From: Andrena cerasifolii
Taxonomy: Eukaryota > Arthropoda > Insecta > Hymenoptera > Andrenidae
Assembly: GCF_050908995.1 (NCBI RefSeq)
Contig: NC_135119.1
Span: 22,659,001-22,723,000 of the forward strand
Length of the DNA stretch: 64,000 nucleotides
Direction of reading: 5' to 3'
Shown here: one piece after another, positions 23,101-36,300 of the stretch
How positions within the stretch are numbered: position 1 is the first letter of the stretch
Layout of the letters: the number at the start of each line of letters is the position of its first letter
The notes under the pieces: model-generated
What the model was told of the DNA's origin: nothing
The model's input: the letters and a program-made list of their open reading frames with translations, nothing else
The model's database searches: none
Position numbers and translations under genes: made by a program

Positions 23101-25585
23101 TGTCGCCGGCGTATTTAGCGCAGCATTGAGGTAACTTCCTTCTTTTCTCCATCCTGGCTGACAATGGGAAGATTGAAAGTGCTCCTCTTTTTATATTTTA
23201 GTTCTCTGTCCACTGGGTTAAACTCCATGGCCGCGGTGGTGCTGGAGGACTTCGTTAAGCCATTCAGAAAGACACCCTTCACTCCCAAGATGGCGGACAT
23301 TTTGATGAAGCTGACTGTAGTCGTTCTGGGGGTGATCTGCGTGGGACTCGTGTTCGTCGTGGAGAAAACAGGATCTCACGTTTTACAGGTACAGTAGAGG
23401 AAATTAATACTCGATGGGACGTTCGTCTGAAACAGGGCACGTTTCAGCTGTCCACTAGCTTGGCGTCCATCACCAGCGGACCGTCCCTCGGTATCTTCAG
23501 CATGGGTGTCTTGCTGCCCTGGGTGAACGCCAAGGTATGCAGAAATTTAATGTCAAATAAGTTTTATGAATTTTATATGAATTCGCGCGAAACTTAGGGT
23601 GCCCTCATCGGCGGCCTCTCCGGTCTGGGGTTCATGGGGTGGATCAGTCTTTCAGCGGAAGCAGCGATTGCCAGCGGAAGATTAAAGTGGGTCTCTTAAA
23701 TATAATGACAGAAATTCCCTTGTCCCCTACTAACGCGAAATTGTCTAATAGATTCGACGAGAAACCCGTCACCACTGAAGGATGCTACTACTCCTTCCCC
23801 CAGGTGGAAAATCTGATGCTGTTCGATCCCCCAGTTTCGATCTTAGAAGACGACAGCTTCCTCCCGTAAGCATTTGCGAGATAGCTTTACGGGGAAATGG
23901 GTTTTCGCGATACACCTTCTGAATTGCTAATTTCTAGAGAGCCCCTAGCGTTGTACCGTCTCAGTTATCTTTGGTACACGGTCACTGGCGCTTTGGTAAC
24001 GATGAGCGTCGCTCTTGCCGTGAGCCTTATCTCGTCGCAGAACGTTGAGAAGCTGGACCCGATGCTACTGGCCCCGTTTATAAGGAGATTCGTGAAAACG
24101 TCCGACAAAGTGCAACAAATCGAGGTAGATAATGTTCAATGAAGCAAGGGCGGGTTTTTAAATTTGGCGTCCCTAGGATAACAAGCGTCTGACGTCTATT
24201 TTAGTTTAAAAGAGTCGGGACGATTTCAAAATTAATTCAACATGGGTACTCACATGTGAGTTTTTGCTAATTCGATATATGGAAAAAGAGTGAATTGTTT
24301 TTAAAGCTGTCTTAAGCTCCTGTGTCTAAACCTTTTCTAATTTATTTTCCTCAAAATTTGCAGCTCCCCAAATTTTTTGCCCCTCAAAATATATCGCTCC
24401 CAAAAATTTGCAGTCCCCAAATTTGCGGCTACTCAAAATATATCGCTCCCCAAAATTTATCACTCCCCAAAATTTGTCGCTCCCCAAAATTTATCACTCC
24501 CCAAAATTTTCCGCTGCTCAAAATTTGTCGCTCCCCAAAATTAGTCACTCTTAAAATTTTATCGCTCCCCAAAATTTTCCGCCCCCCAAAATATATCGCT
24601 CCCAAAAATTTGCAGTCCCCAAATTTGCGGCTACTCAAAATATATCGCTCCCCAAAATTTATCACTCCCCTAAATTTGTCGCTCCCCAAAATTTATCACT
24701 CCCCAAAATTTATCACTCCCCAAAATTTTCCGCTACACAAAATTTGTCGCTCCCCAAAATTGGTCACTCTTAAAATTTTATCGCTCCCCAAAATTGGTCA
24801 CTCTTAAAATTTTATCGCTCCCCAAAATTTATCACTCCCCAAAATTTGTCGCTCCCCAAAATTCAACACTCCCCAAAATTTTCCGCTGCTCAAAATTTGT
24901 CGCTCCCCAAAATTGGTCACTCTTAAAATTTTATCGCTCCCCAAAATTTTCCGCCCCTCAAAATATATCGCTCCCAAAAATTTGCAGTCCCCAAATTTGC
25001 GGCTACTCAAAATATATCGCTCCCCATAATTTAACACTCCCCTAAATTTGTCGCTCCCCAAGATTTATCACTCCCCAAAATTTTCCGCTACACAAAATTT
25101 GTCGCTCCCCAAAATTGGTCACTCTTAAAATTTTATCGCTCCCCAAAATTGGTCACTCTTAAAATTTTATCGCTCCCCAAAATTTATCACTCCCCTAAAT
25201 TTGTCGCTCCCCAAAATTTATCACTCCCCAAAATTTTCCGCTACACAAAATTTGTCGCTCCCCAAAATTGGTCACTCTTAAAATTTTATCGCTCCCCAAA
25301 ATTGGTCACTCTTAAAATTTTATCGCTCCCCAAAATTTGCCGCTCCTCAAAATTTGCCGCTCCCGAAAATTTGCCGCCTTAGGCTGCAGCCTACTTAGCC
25401 TACACACAAATCCGCCCCTCCAATGACTACTTAATTGATAAATAACTACATCTGGAAAGATCTGATTTGATTCCCTCGCATGACACTATGGTCGTTTCTT
25501 CGTTCAGGTTGGAAACTTGGAAGTTGGTCTCGAGCCGCGAAGAACCAGAGAGGAGAGCGCAGCCGAAAGCGTTTTATTGGGATGA
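20200..25585 (+). CDS. SLC5-family sodium-coupled solute transporter (SMCT/multivitamin type)
   Basis: A plasma-membrane sodium:solute symporter of the SLC5 family, closest in style to insect monocarboxylate/multivitamin (SLC5A8/SLC5A6-like) members; the substrate cannot be told from sequence. Coding exons: 20200-20461, 21649-21863, 21976-22027, 22111-22178, 22261-22415, 22491-22631, 22710-22818, 23021-23130, 23202-23388, 23448-23534, 23598-23686, 23752-23865, 23938-24124 and 25508-25585. All phases agree and give about 617 residues with about 13 hydrophobic segments. Family signatures include SLIASFISGISLLGTPTEVY, RRFNKKIRLLGS, GGLRAVVWTDFTQT, QRYLALPTLRSARRALW and SSLSTGLNSMAAV. The last exon is a choice: reading on past 24124 ends at a TGA at 24140-24142, whereas splicing GAG|GTAGAT to TTCAG|GTTGG adds 25 residues and brings the stop within 230 bp of an AATAAA at 25814. 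I favour the spliced form at moderate confidence. The start of exon 10 (23448) could also lie 12 bases earlier. Confidence 0.9.
20690..21240. repeat. Dispersed repeat copy A in SLC5 intron 1
   Basis: This part of intron 1 matches the block at 24160-24400 after the last long exon. Shared landmarks in the same order are GCGCCCCTAGGCTACAAGCGTCT, a GACAATTTCGAAATTAATATAA-like segment, GGCTACTCACATGTGAGT, a TGTCTCAAGTCTCTGTGTTTAAAC-like segment and CTCAAAATTTGTCGCTCCTC. The last landmark closely resembles the unit of the 17-bp array in the other copy. This copy has extra AT-rich sequence in its middle. Confidence 0.7.
24160..25390. repeat. Dispersed repeat copy B with a 17-bp tandem array
   Basis: The first ~220 bp match copy A in intron 1. 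From about 24340 to 25385 they run into a tandem array of about 60 units of 17 bp, consensus CTCCCCAAAATTTATCA with common variants ending TGTCG, TTCCG or GGTCA. Higher-order structure is visible: a block with CAAATTTGCGGCTACTCAAA recurs three times, and a block with GGTCACTCTTAAAATTTTAT recurs repeatedly. Open frames of up to 161 codons arise on both strands purely because the unit lacks stops. The array sits in the predicted last intron of the transporter gene. Confidence 0.9.
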
Positions 25586-26789
25586 CCTTGACCAACGATC
25601 ATTGATGTTGATCGAATCAGGGGTCGACAAACTGTATACGACGAAGTGTTTGGTTGACAGGCTGAAATATTAAATTAGACCAGCTGGATGTAAAATAAGT
25701 TAGGCCAATCACGAGGGTACAAAGTGACTCGGCAGTGCCCGGCAAAGTGAAACGCTGGCGATGATGGGACGGGGAAAACACTTTGCAAGCACAACTCGCA
25801 GCGGCGCGGAGCGAATAAAATAAAATCGATTCGCCACCGGCCACGAAAGGAAACGGACTTGGAATCAAAAGTGTCCATAATATTTTTTACACTTACCCGT
25901 AGATGTATTTCATACCGTATATTTCAATGTCAACGAAGATGTACAAAGATAATACATGTGATAGTATTCTTATACTACGCTAGTTATTCTTTTAACCAAC
26001 TTTTACTTTCACTGTCAAATATATAACATTCGATGTAAAAAACAATGAAATTTACTTAACGTATTTCTTTTACTTCCATCTTTCATCGCACGTAAAAAAA
26101 AAAAGAGAGGAATGAAAAGACACCGGATCTGTACAGTCTGATGAGCGATGCGAATAACATCTGGTGATATTGTTTCCGATAATATGACGTATCAAAATCA
26201 TAAAAATCGCAGTCTAATTCTCGTTTTCGTGGATACGCGGAATAAAAAAAAAAATAGAGAACCCAGAAAGAGGGAAATATCCTTGTAGAAATAAATACAT
26301 AGATTGCTCGTGACCGAAAGGGATGCATCGATAACATTTAGATCACTATACTTTAATGTTTAATATATTGCTATTACTATTATTACGTTTTTACAATACG
26401 GTTAACAAATACTTAAGATCACTTTTATTGACTGCATGCACATTCGCGATCATCCGGGCCCGTGCAGCCTGCGTGTATCCGAGATTGAGCGTCAGATTAT
26501 ACAGGGACTTTCAGCTATTAATGTACAAATCGTCTCGGGCGGTGTGTTTTCATGGATTAATCATGTGAATACGTTCTACATCCTATATGCTTGCGCGTGC
26601 ACAGATTTATCTATATAAGGGTGACCAGACACGGCATTATGATATTTTGTACTTTAGGAGGATGACAAGCTGCACGAGCATAGCTGTAAATGATGCAACA
26701 TAAACGTGCTCCATGTAACAGTATTTATTCACGCCGTAATGAAGGTTTCGTCGACTTATGCTCGATAGCGTCTCGTTACAATTGTTACG
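25586..26789. other. Intergenic, SLC5 3' region
   Basis: Begins with the transporter 3' untranslated region; an AATAAA lies at 25814-25819 with a second overlapping one. The remainder is AT-rich with A-runs and no recognisable gene. Confidence 0.45.
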
Positions 26790-26790
26790 C

Positions 26791-27360
26791 AATTGAGGAC
26801 CTTGCAGCAAGAAGGGTGCAGCTCCATCAAAGGAATATTTTTATAAGCAGTTTTTTCTAATTTACTAATTAGAAAAAATTGCTTATAAAATTATTCCTTT
26901 GATTTAACATTAAAAAGAGAACACCAATTGAAAAATATAGGTATATATTTTCACAGAATAAGTAGTAGTTATTGAGTTGATAAGATTTTGTTTCTACTTT
27001 TGACTTCAATGACTTATCTCTACGTTTATTTCTATTTAATATTAATATTAATATTTGTATTATAGAATATTTTTTCGCCAAAAATAGAAATAAAAACTTA
27101 GCAACTCAATAACTACTTCTGTGAAAATATGTATTTTTCAATTAGTGTTCGCTTTCTAATGTTAAGCCAAAGCAATAATTTTAATATTAATATTAACATT
27201 AATATTTTTAATTATTTGCCATAAATCGCTCATTTGTTATCGGATTTGCATCAAACATGCACCAAACGATGTAGAATTTTTGTACATATATTACACGTCA
27301 TAACTCAAAAACTATCAAAAATGGAGCTGCACCCCTCTTGCTGGAACGTCCTCGATTACT
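26791..27360. mobile_element. Terminal-inverted-repeat element with internal foldback
   Basis: The left end AATTGAGGACCTTGCAGCAA and the adjoining GAAGGGTGCAGCTCCAT are matched in reverse near 27312-27356, where the plus strand reads ATGGAGCTGCACCCCTCTTG then CTGGAACGTCCTCGATT. The arms are about 38 bp with several mismatches. Inside, a second inverted pair about 60 bp long occurs near 26924-26984 and 27090-27145. A TTA lies next to each end, but the outermost bases do not match well, so the exact boundary and target duplication are tentative. No coding sequence is present. Confidence 0.65.
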
Positions 27361-30322
27361 GTTATAAAAATAAGTGATTCGTGACGCGTTTCGGCGCAAT
27401 CATTGGTCAAGCGAATGGAAAGCGTTCGAGCGACTGGTAAAAATAGAAGAACGCCGCCAAATTGTATTTTAAACAAACAGAAACAACCGCAAGTAGGTAC
27501 TCGTCGCAATACAAACTCCGCTGGCGCGTCGGCAACTACAATTTGAATTCATCACGGTTCCTTACGATACTGCAAGGAAAGAAACATCCGAAACTGCGAC
27601 GAAACATGGACGATACAATTTTAACTTATGCTCTTATTATCTTCGTTATTCCTATCTACATTATTCTTTAAAGAGTCTGGCACTTACAGCCTCAACAAAC
27701 GTACGAATTAAAACGGTCACAGACGTATGAACCCGCGAATAAAGTATCCGCGGGAGGAGTGAATGTAAAAGATGATTCTTGTACTTACAAAATAAATCCC
27801 GGTACGTGTTCTTCTTTTACAAAGGACAGAAGGCGAAATGCGGAATGTATATTACCTAAATGCAAATGCTAGAGAGAGAGTAGACGCGCTCCGAATGGAA
27901 TAAATAAATAAATAAGTAAATACACATGCGTGAACGCTGGAGTACATGTATTTATTTATTCGTACGGCTCCTTAGACTTTAGACAGCCACTGCTGAAGGA
28001 AATCGCAGAACGTTGTGCTAACGTCACACGATCGCCGTAAGAAACATGCAACGAGATTTGTAAACTGCACCGTGAATTCTTAACCGAGAGCCATCGGCAC
28101 TTTCTGACTCAAATTCGTTCGTCCACAATTCCTTCTAATTTTATTATAAATCTCCGTGTTTCAATGCCAGAACTAATATATTATTACATACACTGTGCAT
28201 GTTGTTTGTCACTGAAAGCAGTAATTAATAATATGGGCAAGACCCATTCCCATGATTATGGGAATATCAACGATTCGATATTAACACATAAAAAATATTT
28301 CTTTGAATTGGAATTGCTTTTAAAAGAAAAGTTAAATTACTGAAGAACCAAGACAAGCCAGTACCGATGGCCCTTGCTTCTTCGAGGTGCAGCCACTGTT
28401 AAAGATTCGTGTAGAAACGAATGACGTTCTTCGACGACAGAGTAACAGAATTAATAAAAAGGTCTCATTGTTCTCCATCGAAAGTACATCATCGGTTTCT
28501 ACGTGAGATTGTTACCGTCGGGGTTGTAACTACTTTATACAATTTCGACTAGATTAGAATTTTTTAGAATAAGGGAAGCGTGACGCTCCGTTTCTTTTGC
28601 ATCTACAAAAGCAACGTCGTGACCTCTCAATAGGCTGGCCACACTGGTATACAAAATATTTCTTGCACCTCTCGATATTACACGATACTACAATGGATAT
28701 GTATATATTATACGTGTACGAAACAGATAGTATATAAAATATTCTTCGATCGCTGAGAGAACACGCGACGGACCTTCTCAGTTCTGCATCGAGATGAAAG
28801 CAAAATCGTTCCCATTCGTTCTAACGTGTAAAAACGCCCTCGAAGTATCTGAATATTCTGAATAGTTTAGTATCAAACGAGAATCCCCGATCATCGTTGG
28901 GCAGAATACAAAAGGATTACATTTGATTTCATCTAACAGACCTGAAAAGATTGAGGATAATTATGGAATAAGAGAAGCTATTGCCCCGTTTGAAAAATCT
29001 TACAAATTCACTTTTATAAAACCGTAATTGTAAGTGTACACTTAACCGAGCACGTCTTCATATGCTGGTGACTCGTATTAGATTCAAATTAGACTTGCTT
29101 TCCGAACGAATGAAAGGGTGGACGTATTTTGAGGTAGCACAATCGACACGATGTATCCAAAGAGGGATGATCTCATCGTTTGGTCCCATTTCGAAGTAAC
29201 GATTTCAATTATTTGAACAACACTACGCGTTAGTTCGAACTTCAAATCAAATCTGTTTAGATCAATAACCGAATATGATCCATTGCTATCGAGAACGGAA
29301 TGAAGCGAAGTGCACGAAACTAACAGCATCTGTAATTAATTTTAAATTGCGATAGAAATTGTCGATTATTCAACGGAGGACTACAGAAGGACAAAGATTT
29401 AATAATTTGGCCTGATTCTGCAGGTACCGCTATTAAGATTATCCATATCTACTTCCTTTCTAATTTTCCTTCCACCCCCGTTTTTATTCGTATTGAATCT
29501 ATATTAAACGTTGCGCAGACAACAGACTTTTCAGCGGACTTCCTACTCTTGCAAACAATGAGAATCAATCGATTGCGTTACGTATGAGAAGTGCGTCATC
29601 GCATAGAACACGGTTTAATGAGAAGCAATCGCATAGACGTGAATGTCTGCCCGGTAACATCGCGTAACTAGGAAAAAAGCTTCTACCCTTGAGACGCAAG
29701 CCTAAAAATTGTCACCGACATAATGAGCGTGCAAAAACACGGTCGTCATAGGCGGTAACGCGAACCTATGAATCCCGTTCGGAGAAAAACAAGGAACTTA
29801 AGTCTTAACGTACTAATTCTAAGCATGTGATCGTTGTTCCCTATCTACATCTCTGGACGCACGAATCGACTTGCATGTTTAAAGAAAATAAAACGCGTTT
29901 GAGGCAGTTAAAATCTATGCACAGTCGCCAATGAAATTCGTCGCCCTCTAATATTCTAATTCAGAAATATTTTCACATATAAAAGTACAGTTAAAGTAAG
30001 AACGTAATAATAACGACAGCGGTAATTAATAAATCAGAGTACATATAAGTGAGGGAAAGTCAAGTATGCTTCACTAGACGGCCGAGGATATAAAAAGAAA
30101 GTCATTTATAAAATATATACGTGTATCGTAGATAATTTTATCTGCCTCGAAATTGAAACGTAAACGTAACGATGGGGATAATTCGAATGACATAGGAATT
30201 GTACGCGGCGGCCAGTCGTAATTGAAACACCGAGTACAAGTTCGAAGCACGGCACCGTTGACGAAATACTTTCGGACTTGGAGGCGACGTTTAATCAAAA
30301 GCTGGCCGTTACAAGATCGATG
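27361..30322. other. Gene-free stretch, partly period 3' untranslated region
   Basis: AT-rich sequence with no supported gene. The period mRNA must end here: minus-strand AATAAA candidates include those at about 28139 and 27951-27960. AATAAATAAATAAATAAG on the plus strand near 27898-27916 is a simple repeat. Which end is used cannot be decided from sequence. Confidence 0.4.
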
Positions 30323-33300
30323 CTATAACTGCTGGCAAGGTACAGTTTGAGGTGGTAGCGCTGGTGGCAATGGTGCATTCTCTTCATGAATCATCACGAG
30401 CTTACCGTACTTCACCATTCTCCGTCTATGTCTCTGCTGCAAACAAGAGCTTCCTCTTTTAGCTGGCATTGACTTTCAATTTTCGAAACTGATAAAATTA
30501 TTTCTCTCACACAGAACGTAGGTATAGTACCGCTTGTACATACCTTCTCAGTATTTTTAACTATATCAACTATATATTACGAAATTATAAATATGCTTAT
30601 CATCGAGTACGACTTAGATCTAAAATTCTCTTTCGTAATGTAGTAAGCAACGAAGGAAATGTTCAGGCGAATGAACGAAAGAGGTCCGTGATAATTTGTG
30701 CACCGTTTTCTTTTCGAATGAAATCTCTTACAATCGCTAGAAGCTTAACACACGTCTATGCCATACACCCTTAAAACAGAATCTTAAGATTATGTTTTAC
30801 CTGCGACATCGTGCCTGCCGTCCAACTTCCGTTGCTGCTGCCACTGTCACTGCCGCTGGACGTGATCCCGTCTTCCAGGACAAGCTTCGTCTCGAAACCC
30901 TCCACTTCCAAGTCCAAGTAGAGCTGGCCCAATTGATCGTTCACTAACAGGGGCTGATTAAAATTTTTTAAGGCATCCATGTCGGCTTGAAGCACTTCGT
31001 TCAGTGTCTTAGGGTGTATTTGATACTCGTAGATCAGCTCCGGCGTTAGTTGGACACCCTCGAGCCACGGCGGTTCCTTTCTTCTCTTTCCTTGGTGCTG
31101 CTGCTTGGCATTGTCCTAGAAACGAATCATCCCGTTTACTCGATGATCAAACAGCACTTCTCAATCGCGAGAACGTGCGTCGCTCACCTCTGGCACGTAT
31201 TCCGTTGGCTTTTGGTCCGGGTTGCAGCTGCTGTCGCTGCTCTTGTATAAAAAGCTACTGTAAAAGCTCGACGAACTCGACTCGTCGACGGTGTAATCGT
31301 TTTGCTTGTGGAGCTTGTGATTGACAGGCGTTGGGACGTCCACCAAGCTCGAGCAACCGCCGTCGTTGCTCAGGCAAGAGGAGAACAGTTCACCGGGCGA
31401 TAGTACCTAATCATTATTGCGTATCATTGTATATGTTTAAAGAACCTGAACAACTTAAAATAAGAACAATGTCACGCACGAAGCTGGCTAATATTCGCTG
31501 CCAGAATTTTAGTTTACCTTTTTAGAAGATTCAGACATCGCCATGATGCTGCCCGGTTCTGCTTTCACGCTCGTCGCTTGACTCGCCGGTCGCTTCCGGT
31601 CCGAACACTTGTCCACGTTCGACTGGCCAGTTTCCCGCGCGGCTGGTGTTTGCTCGGGGATGACAAATGGACGGTACATCATCCCCGTCGGTGGGGCGCC
31701 GATCACTGGAGGATAAATGACTCCAGCCATCGTTGTCGTCACATATGAAACTGGCACAAACACTGGAAATTAGTTTCAACATTTAATCTTGCTATGCGGT
31801 ACAAATCCCCGCGTCCTTTACACAGTTCACAGGGGGTACGTACTGTAAGGGTTCAGCTGCGGGGGCTGCATCGATCGAGGTGGATTGAGCTTCTCCTGCA
31901 GAGGCGACAGTACCGCGGAGTCGCTGGCTTGTGAAACGGGAACGTAGTACACTGGTATCATAGGCGGCAGTATTGGTATTCTGGGTATTGCTTGTGAATT
32001 GGCACTGAAATTTACATACAATGGTCAGTGGATACGTCTCCCACGTCGCGTTCATTGCGTGCACGTTATTTAATACGAAGGGACTCACTTTCGTTGCACA
32101 TTGCATCGTTGAGCAGGCGTTGGAGGTGGTACGGTAACCGACAGAGGCTGCCACAAGTTAATGTTAGTACCTGTTTGGATTACAGTTGATTGATCGACAC
32201 TCATGCTTGTGACCGTTGTAGTGACTTTCGTGGGGAACTGACCCGCGTTACTCGTCCTCGACGCTTCGTCGTGTTTGGAGATCTGACGAAGCGTAAACGA
32301 GCGTATTAGATTCGTATCGACACCTAAACTCGACAGATCGTAATATGGATTACTAACTTTATAACTGTCTCCCTTCCAGCTATGGCTCCCGCTTCTCTTC
32401 ACCCCGTGACCCTGATTAACGTAATGCGCGGTCTGATCCGTCGCCATCTTCTCGGTGGTTGTCTTTATCCGTGCGTCCTTCAACTTGTCGCTGTTCTTGA
32501 TGCTGGAACGTAGCTCCCGGTGCTTCTGCATCATCAGCTTCTCCATATCCTCGTTGTGACGATTGAGCAGCGACTCGGTCAACGTTGGAGGCTTGAAACT
32601 CTCCGTGGTGGTGGTGTTGCTGGTGGTGTTGGACGTGTTGCCTCTGCTTGCCGAGCTGGTCTGGTTGTTGGAGCCGCTGCTCAGATTCTCCGCGCTTCCG
32701 CTGCCGCTGGCGCCGCTTCCGTTTATCGGCGACATGCATTTCCTCGCTACAACCAATAATTTTTGTGTTAAGATTCATTCGAGCACGTCCGAGCTAAATA
32801 TAAGTAACAGAGAGAAGCTACCCCTTGACGATCCCTCACCTGCCAAATTCGGGCTCGTCTTCCCGCCCTCGTCATTGCTGGAATTAATGTTCTCCTCGTC
32901 GCTGCCGTACATGGTGGCCACCGGCGGCTTACTCTTAAAGAACCTTTCAATATTTTCGTTGTAGTTGAGCTGGTTGTAACTCGGCGGCGTCTCCGTGGAC
33001 GATTTACTGTCGTAGTACTCGTGATGGGGCGAAATCTCACCGAGCATCACGCTGTCGTGCTCCTGTAACAAGGGATTGCGTGATCCCTTCACAAGTATAT
33101 TGTAGCGACTTAGAAAGAGTTATCAAATGCTTTCGTCTCTGTCAGTTTGTTTTGCAAATTTGCCTTGCGTTATGGTCGCGCCGAGCATTTGGTACGTTTG
33201 TTAGACCCGTTTTGCGCAGCTAGTCGACCGTTAAGAGCGAAAGAATACTGCGCGATAGAGAGGATTCTCTGCGCTTACGCAAGTCCATCTGCTGCAACCT

Positions 33301-36300
33301 GGCCACCGTAAAAGCGCAATATTTACAGCGCACGAGCGACCAATCGACCGATTAACAGTTCTCCAGCATCAATGTTAGTCGCCTCGGCTGCTACACAACC
33401 CACCAAACTTCCTTCCCGTCTTCTCTTCTAACTACCTGCAGCCACACACCTTCATCCATACTCGCTCTTCGATTCAACAATTTCTCTTTTTTTTTTCTTT
33501 TCTTAAAATACACTCCCTCTTCTATTCACTCCCTCTTCTATTCTCGCCCTCTCATTTTGCCTCGTTAGTTTCAAAACCTTGTAAGTGAAGAGATATACCG
33601 AGCCTCTAATCGCGGCTATCATATTGCAATAATTTATAAATACACTTGTAGCCTTTAACGTATCTCGACTGTTACTCCAATCTGTGGAGTACTACCGTGC
33701 ATCTCGCGCTGCATGGTGATGAAGAAGCAAAGGAAGAGACTCGACGCGCCTGCTTGATTTCGAATGATAACGATTTTCGAAGTCCGTGGTTGGGGTAACG
33801 TAGAAGAAACATGCCTGGACGCGTGAAGAGAGAAAGAATGTTCGAAGCAGAAGCTCTTCAGGTGACGAACACGACGAAGAAAATTACCATCCAGGAGCCA
33901 CTGACAGAACACGACAATGGAAAGTATGACACGATCCAGTGATATGGATAAAAAATGAAGATTAAACAATTTCTCAGATAAAAGAGCGGCGAGAAGAAAC
34001 AACGTGCTTCAATGTATAAAAATCGTTCCTTACGAGTCTATAATCGTTCCCTCGACAGAGTACACCATCGGTCAGATAAAGAAAAGGCCGTACAATAAGG
34101 CAAATTGAAAAAAAAAACATGTTTCGATTACGTTGTCAATTTCCAAGGCGAATCATTGACGACACCTTAGGTTCGTCAGAAGTAGAAATTTGAGATGAAT
34201 GGACATATCAGTGAATTGAAACTTCTATTACCCATTTTATCGTCCGTTTTACGACAGATCTGCCGGCGAATCAAAACAGAAGCGACTTGCTACTGTATAA
34301 TCCGAAGAGTTGCAATCGAGGTTGGTTTTTGCATATTTTCAGCGTGATTCGTTTAACATGTATATCACGAATAACACATTGAATGAAAAGATGAGTAAAT
34401 AGACTTACCAACGACGTGCCTACAAGGTTTTGAAATTGACGCTATCCTTCTCACCGGACCTATACAATATTCACTTTGCCCTCCGTCCGTGTTACGTGCA
34501 AAACATCTCATTTATTTTCTTTTTTTAGTTGTGACTTGTAACGTTTTTACTTACGATCCGCCGTGCTACGAATATTATGCCCTAACTCGTGAGAAAGCGG
34601 CTTTAGTGTTACTTTTTCGAGATAACCATCCGGTTAGACGTGGCACCAGGCTGTAAAATGTTTAATCAATTGCTGCGTTCCTTACTCACCTTGCACCTTA
34701 GCTCGCAAATCTCATCTAAGTAAAATTCTGGGGCGTACCGTTCAGAAGCGAGAATCTCGTCGTTCCCTCGACTTTCGCGCGGTAATGCCAGAGTGAAACC
34801 AAAAAGGCAAACTCTCATTAATTGAGTAGTTTCTTGTCGCGTAAGAAATCTCTGGTTGCTTCACGAACAGATACATAGAACTTTTTCCTACTAGCCATCC
34901 AACTGATCGTTTATACTCTACTTACGTCGTACCTTACCTGGATCAGCAAAGAAAAAAGAAGTTTCACAAAGAACAATGGCAACTCGACCGTTCCCTAAGC
35001 AACTATTTCTTCGAGACACGTTTAAATAAATCTTCTAACAAGCCTCGCGACAAAATTCTTTTTTCCTTGGTCGTCCTGATAGTGACGATGCATTTTCGGT
35101 ACAACGCATTCGTTTTCTTTTCACTAGGGCCATTATGGTAGCTCGCGATTCAGGGCAAAGAAAATTGGCTTCGAAGAATAAGCGCTTAAAGTATTTACAG
35201 AAGAAACGGCGCGCAAGACGGGGCTTCGATAAGCATCGGAAAAAAAACGAATTTGTACCAAAATTTTATCGTACGATTCGCGAAGCCACGGGAGCGACGC
35301 GAATAACGGCGCTTAGATTGTTTAAAAGTTCTAGCGTTAAGATCTAATACCTTCCACGTTTTACCGTCCTAAGCGTAACGTGGGAAATATGCAGAGCTGC
35401 AAGTGTGTGCTTGTAGCAAACCATTAACAGCGCACCATAGCGTACTACTGCCAAGATAGATAAGTGTCGGCGAAACTAAAACGTAGCTAATAGTCACCGA
35501 AAAACTCCTGTCGTCGGCAGCGAGCACATCTTTGCCAAGACCGGGTGCCCTCGTCTCCTGCAGCAGATTTTCCATGAAGGACGCGAGGTCCTTGCACCTC
35601 TTTGACACATCGTGCTCAGTTATATCTGACTTTCTTTGGATGCTCTGCGCAGACGTACGATAGAACAGAAGAGAAAAATTTGGGAAGTGAGCGGATTACA
35701 TTTATCGGGGTAAGGATTTCGTGGAGAAACAAGCTAAAACATCGTGAAACGTATTCTTTACTGTCCCTCTGTCCCCCGTTTTCACCGCTCGAAATTCTTA
35801 TCGTTTCGTTCTCGCATTTATTTCCGCTAACATGTATCCGTCACGAAATTCCGCGGCACGCGAAGTAATCGAGTTCAGTCGAATTAATCGAGCCTTGAAA
35901 GTTCCTTGCTACGCAACAAACTAACGCGCAAACTGGTATAAATTTTAGTACGCAGTAAGGCAAAATAAGATCCACGCCGCGTTTACTTTTAGATACTCGA
36001 AGGCTGCGAGTGTTTCTAGGGGGACAGGGAAGTTCGAAGGTAAAAATACCCGACTCCACTCGCCCCGAAAATTTCCATTACCCCGCATCCCTATCGGTCA
36101 TACATTTACGTGGCTAATAACGTGCATTTACGATAGAGGGTGGCGTAATATTACTGGTGGATCACACGCCGTGGGTACATGTTTACCCTGTAAACAACTC
36201 TTATTCCTTCGCATACACGGCCTAGACAAATCTGCGCTAACTATATCGCTGGTTCAGGTTGGATCGTCGAGGGAAGACGTACCTCGTCGAGAAGTGTACG

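Noticed and set aside
24322..25382. Long open frames on both strands in the 17-bp array
   Set aside because: They arise because the repeat unit lacks stop codons; frames exist on both strands and read as simple repeats without any family resemblance.
24340..25385. CRISPR-like repeat array
   Set aside because: Units are directly abutting 17-mers without unique spacers, in an insect intron; it is a minisatellite.
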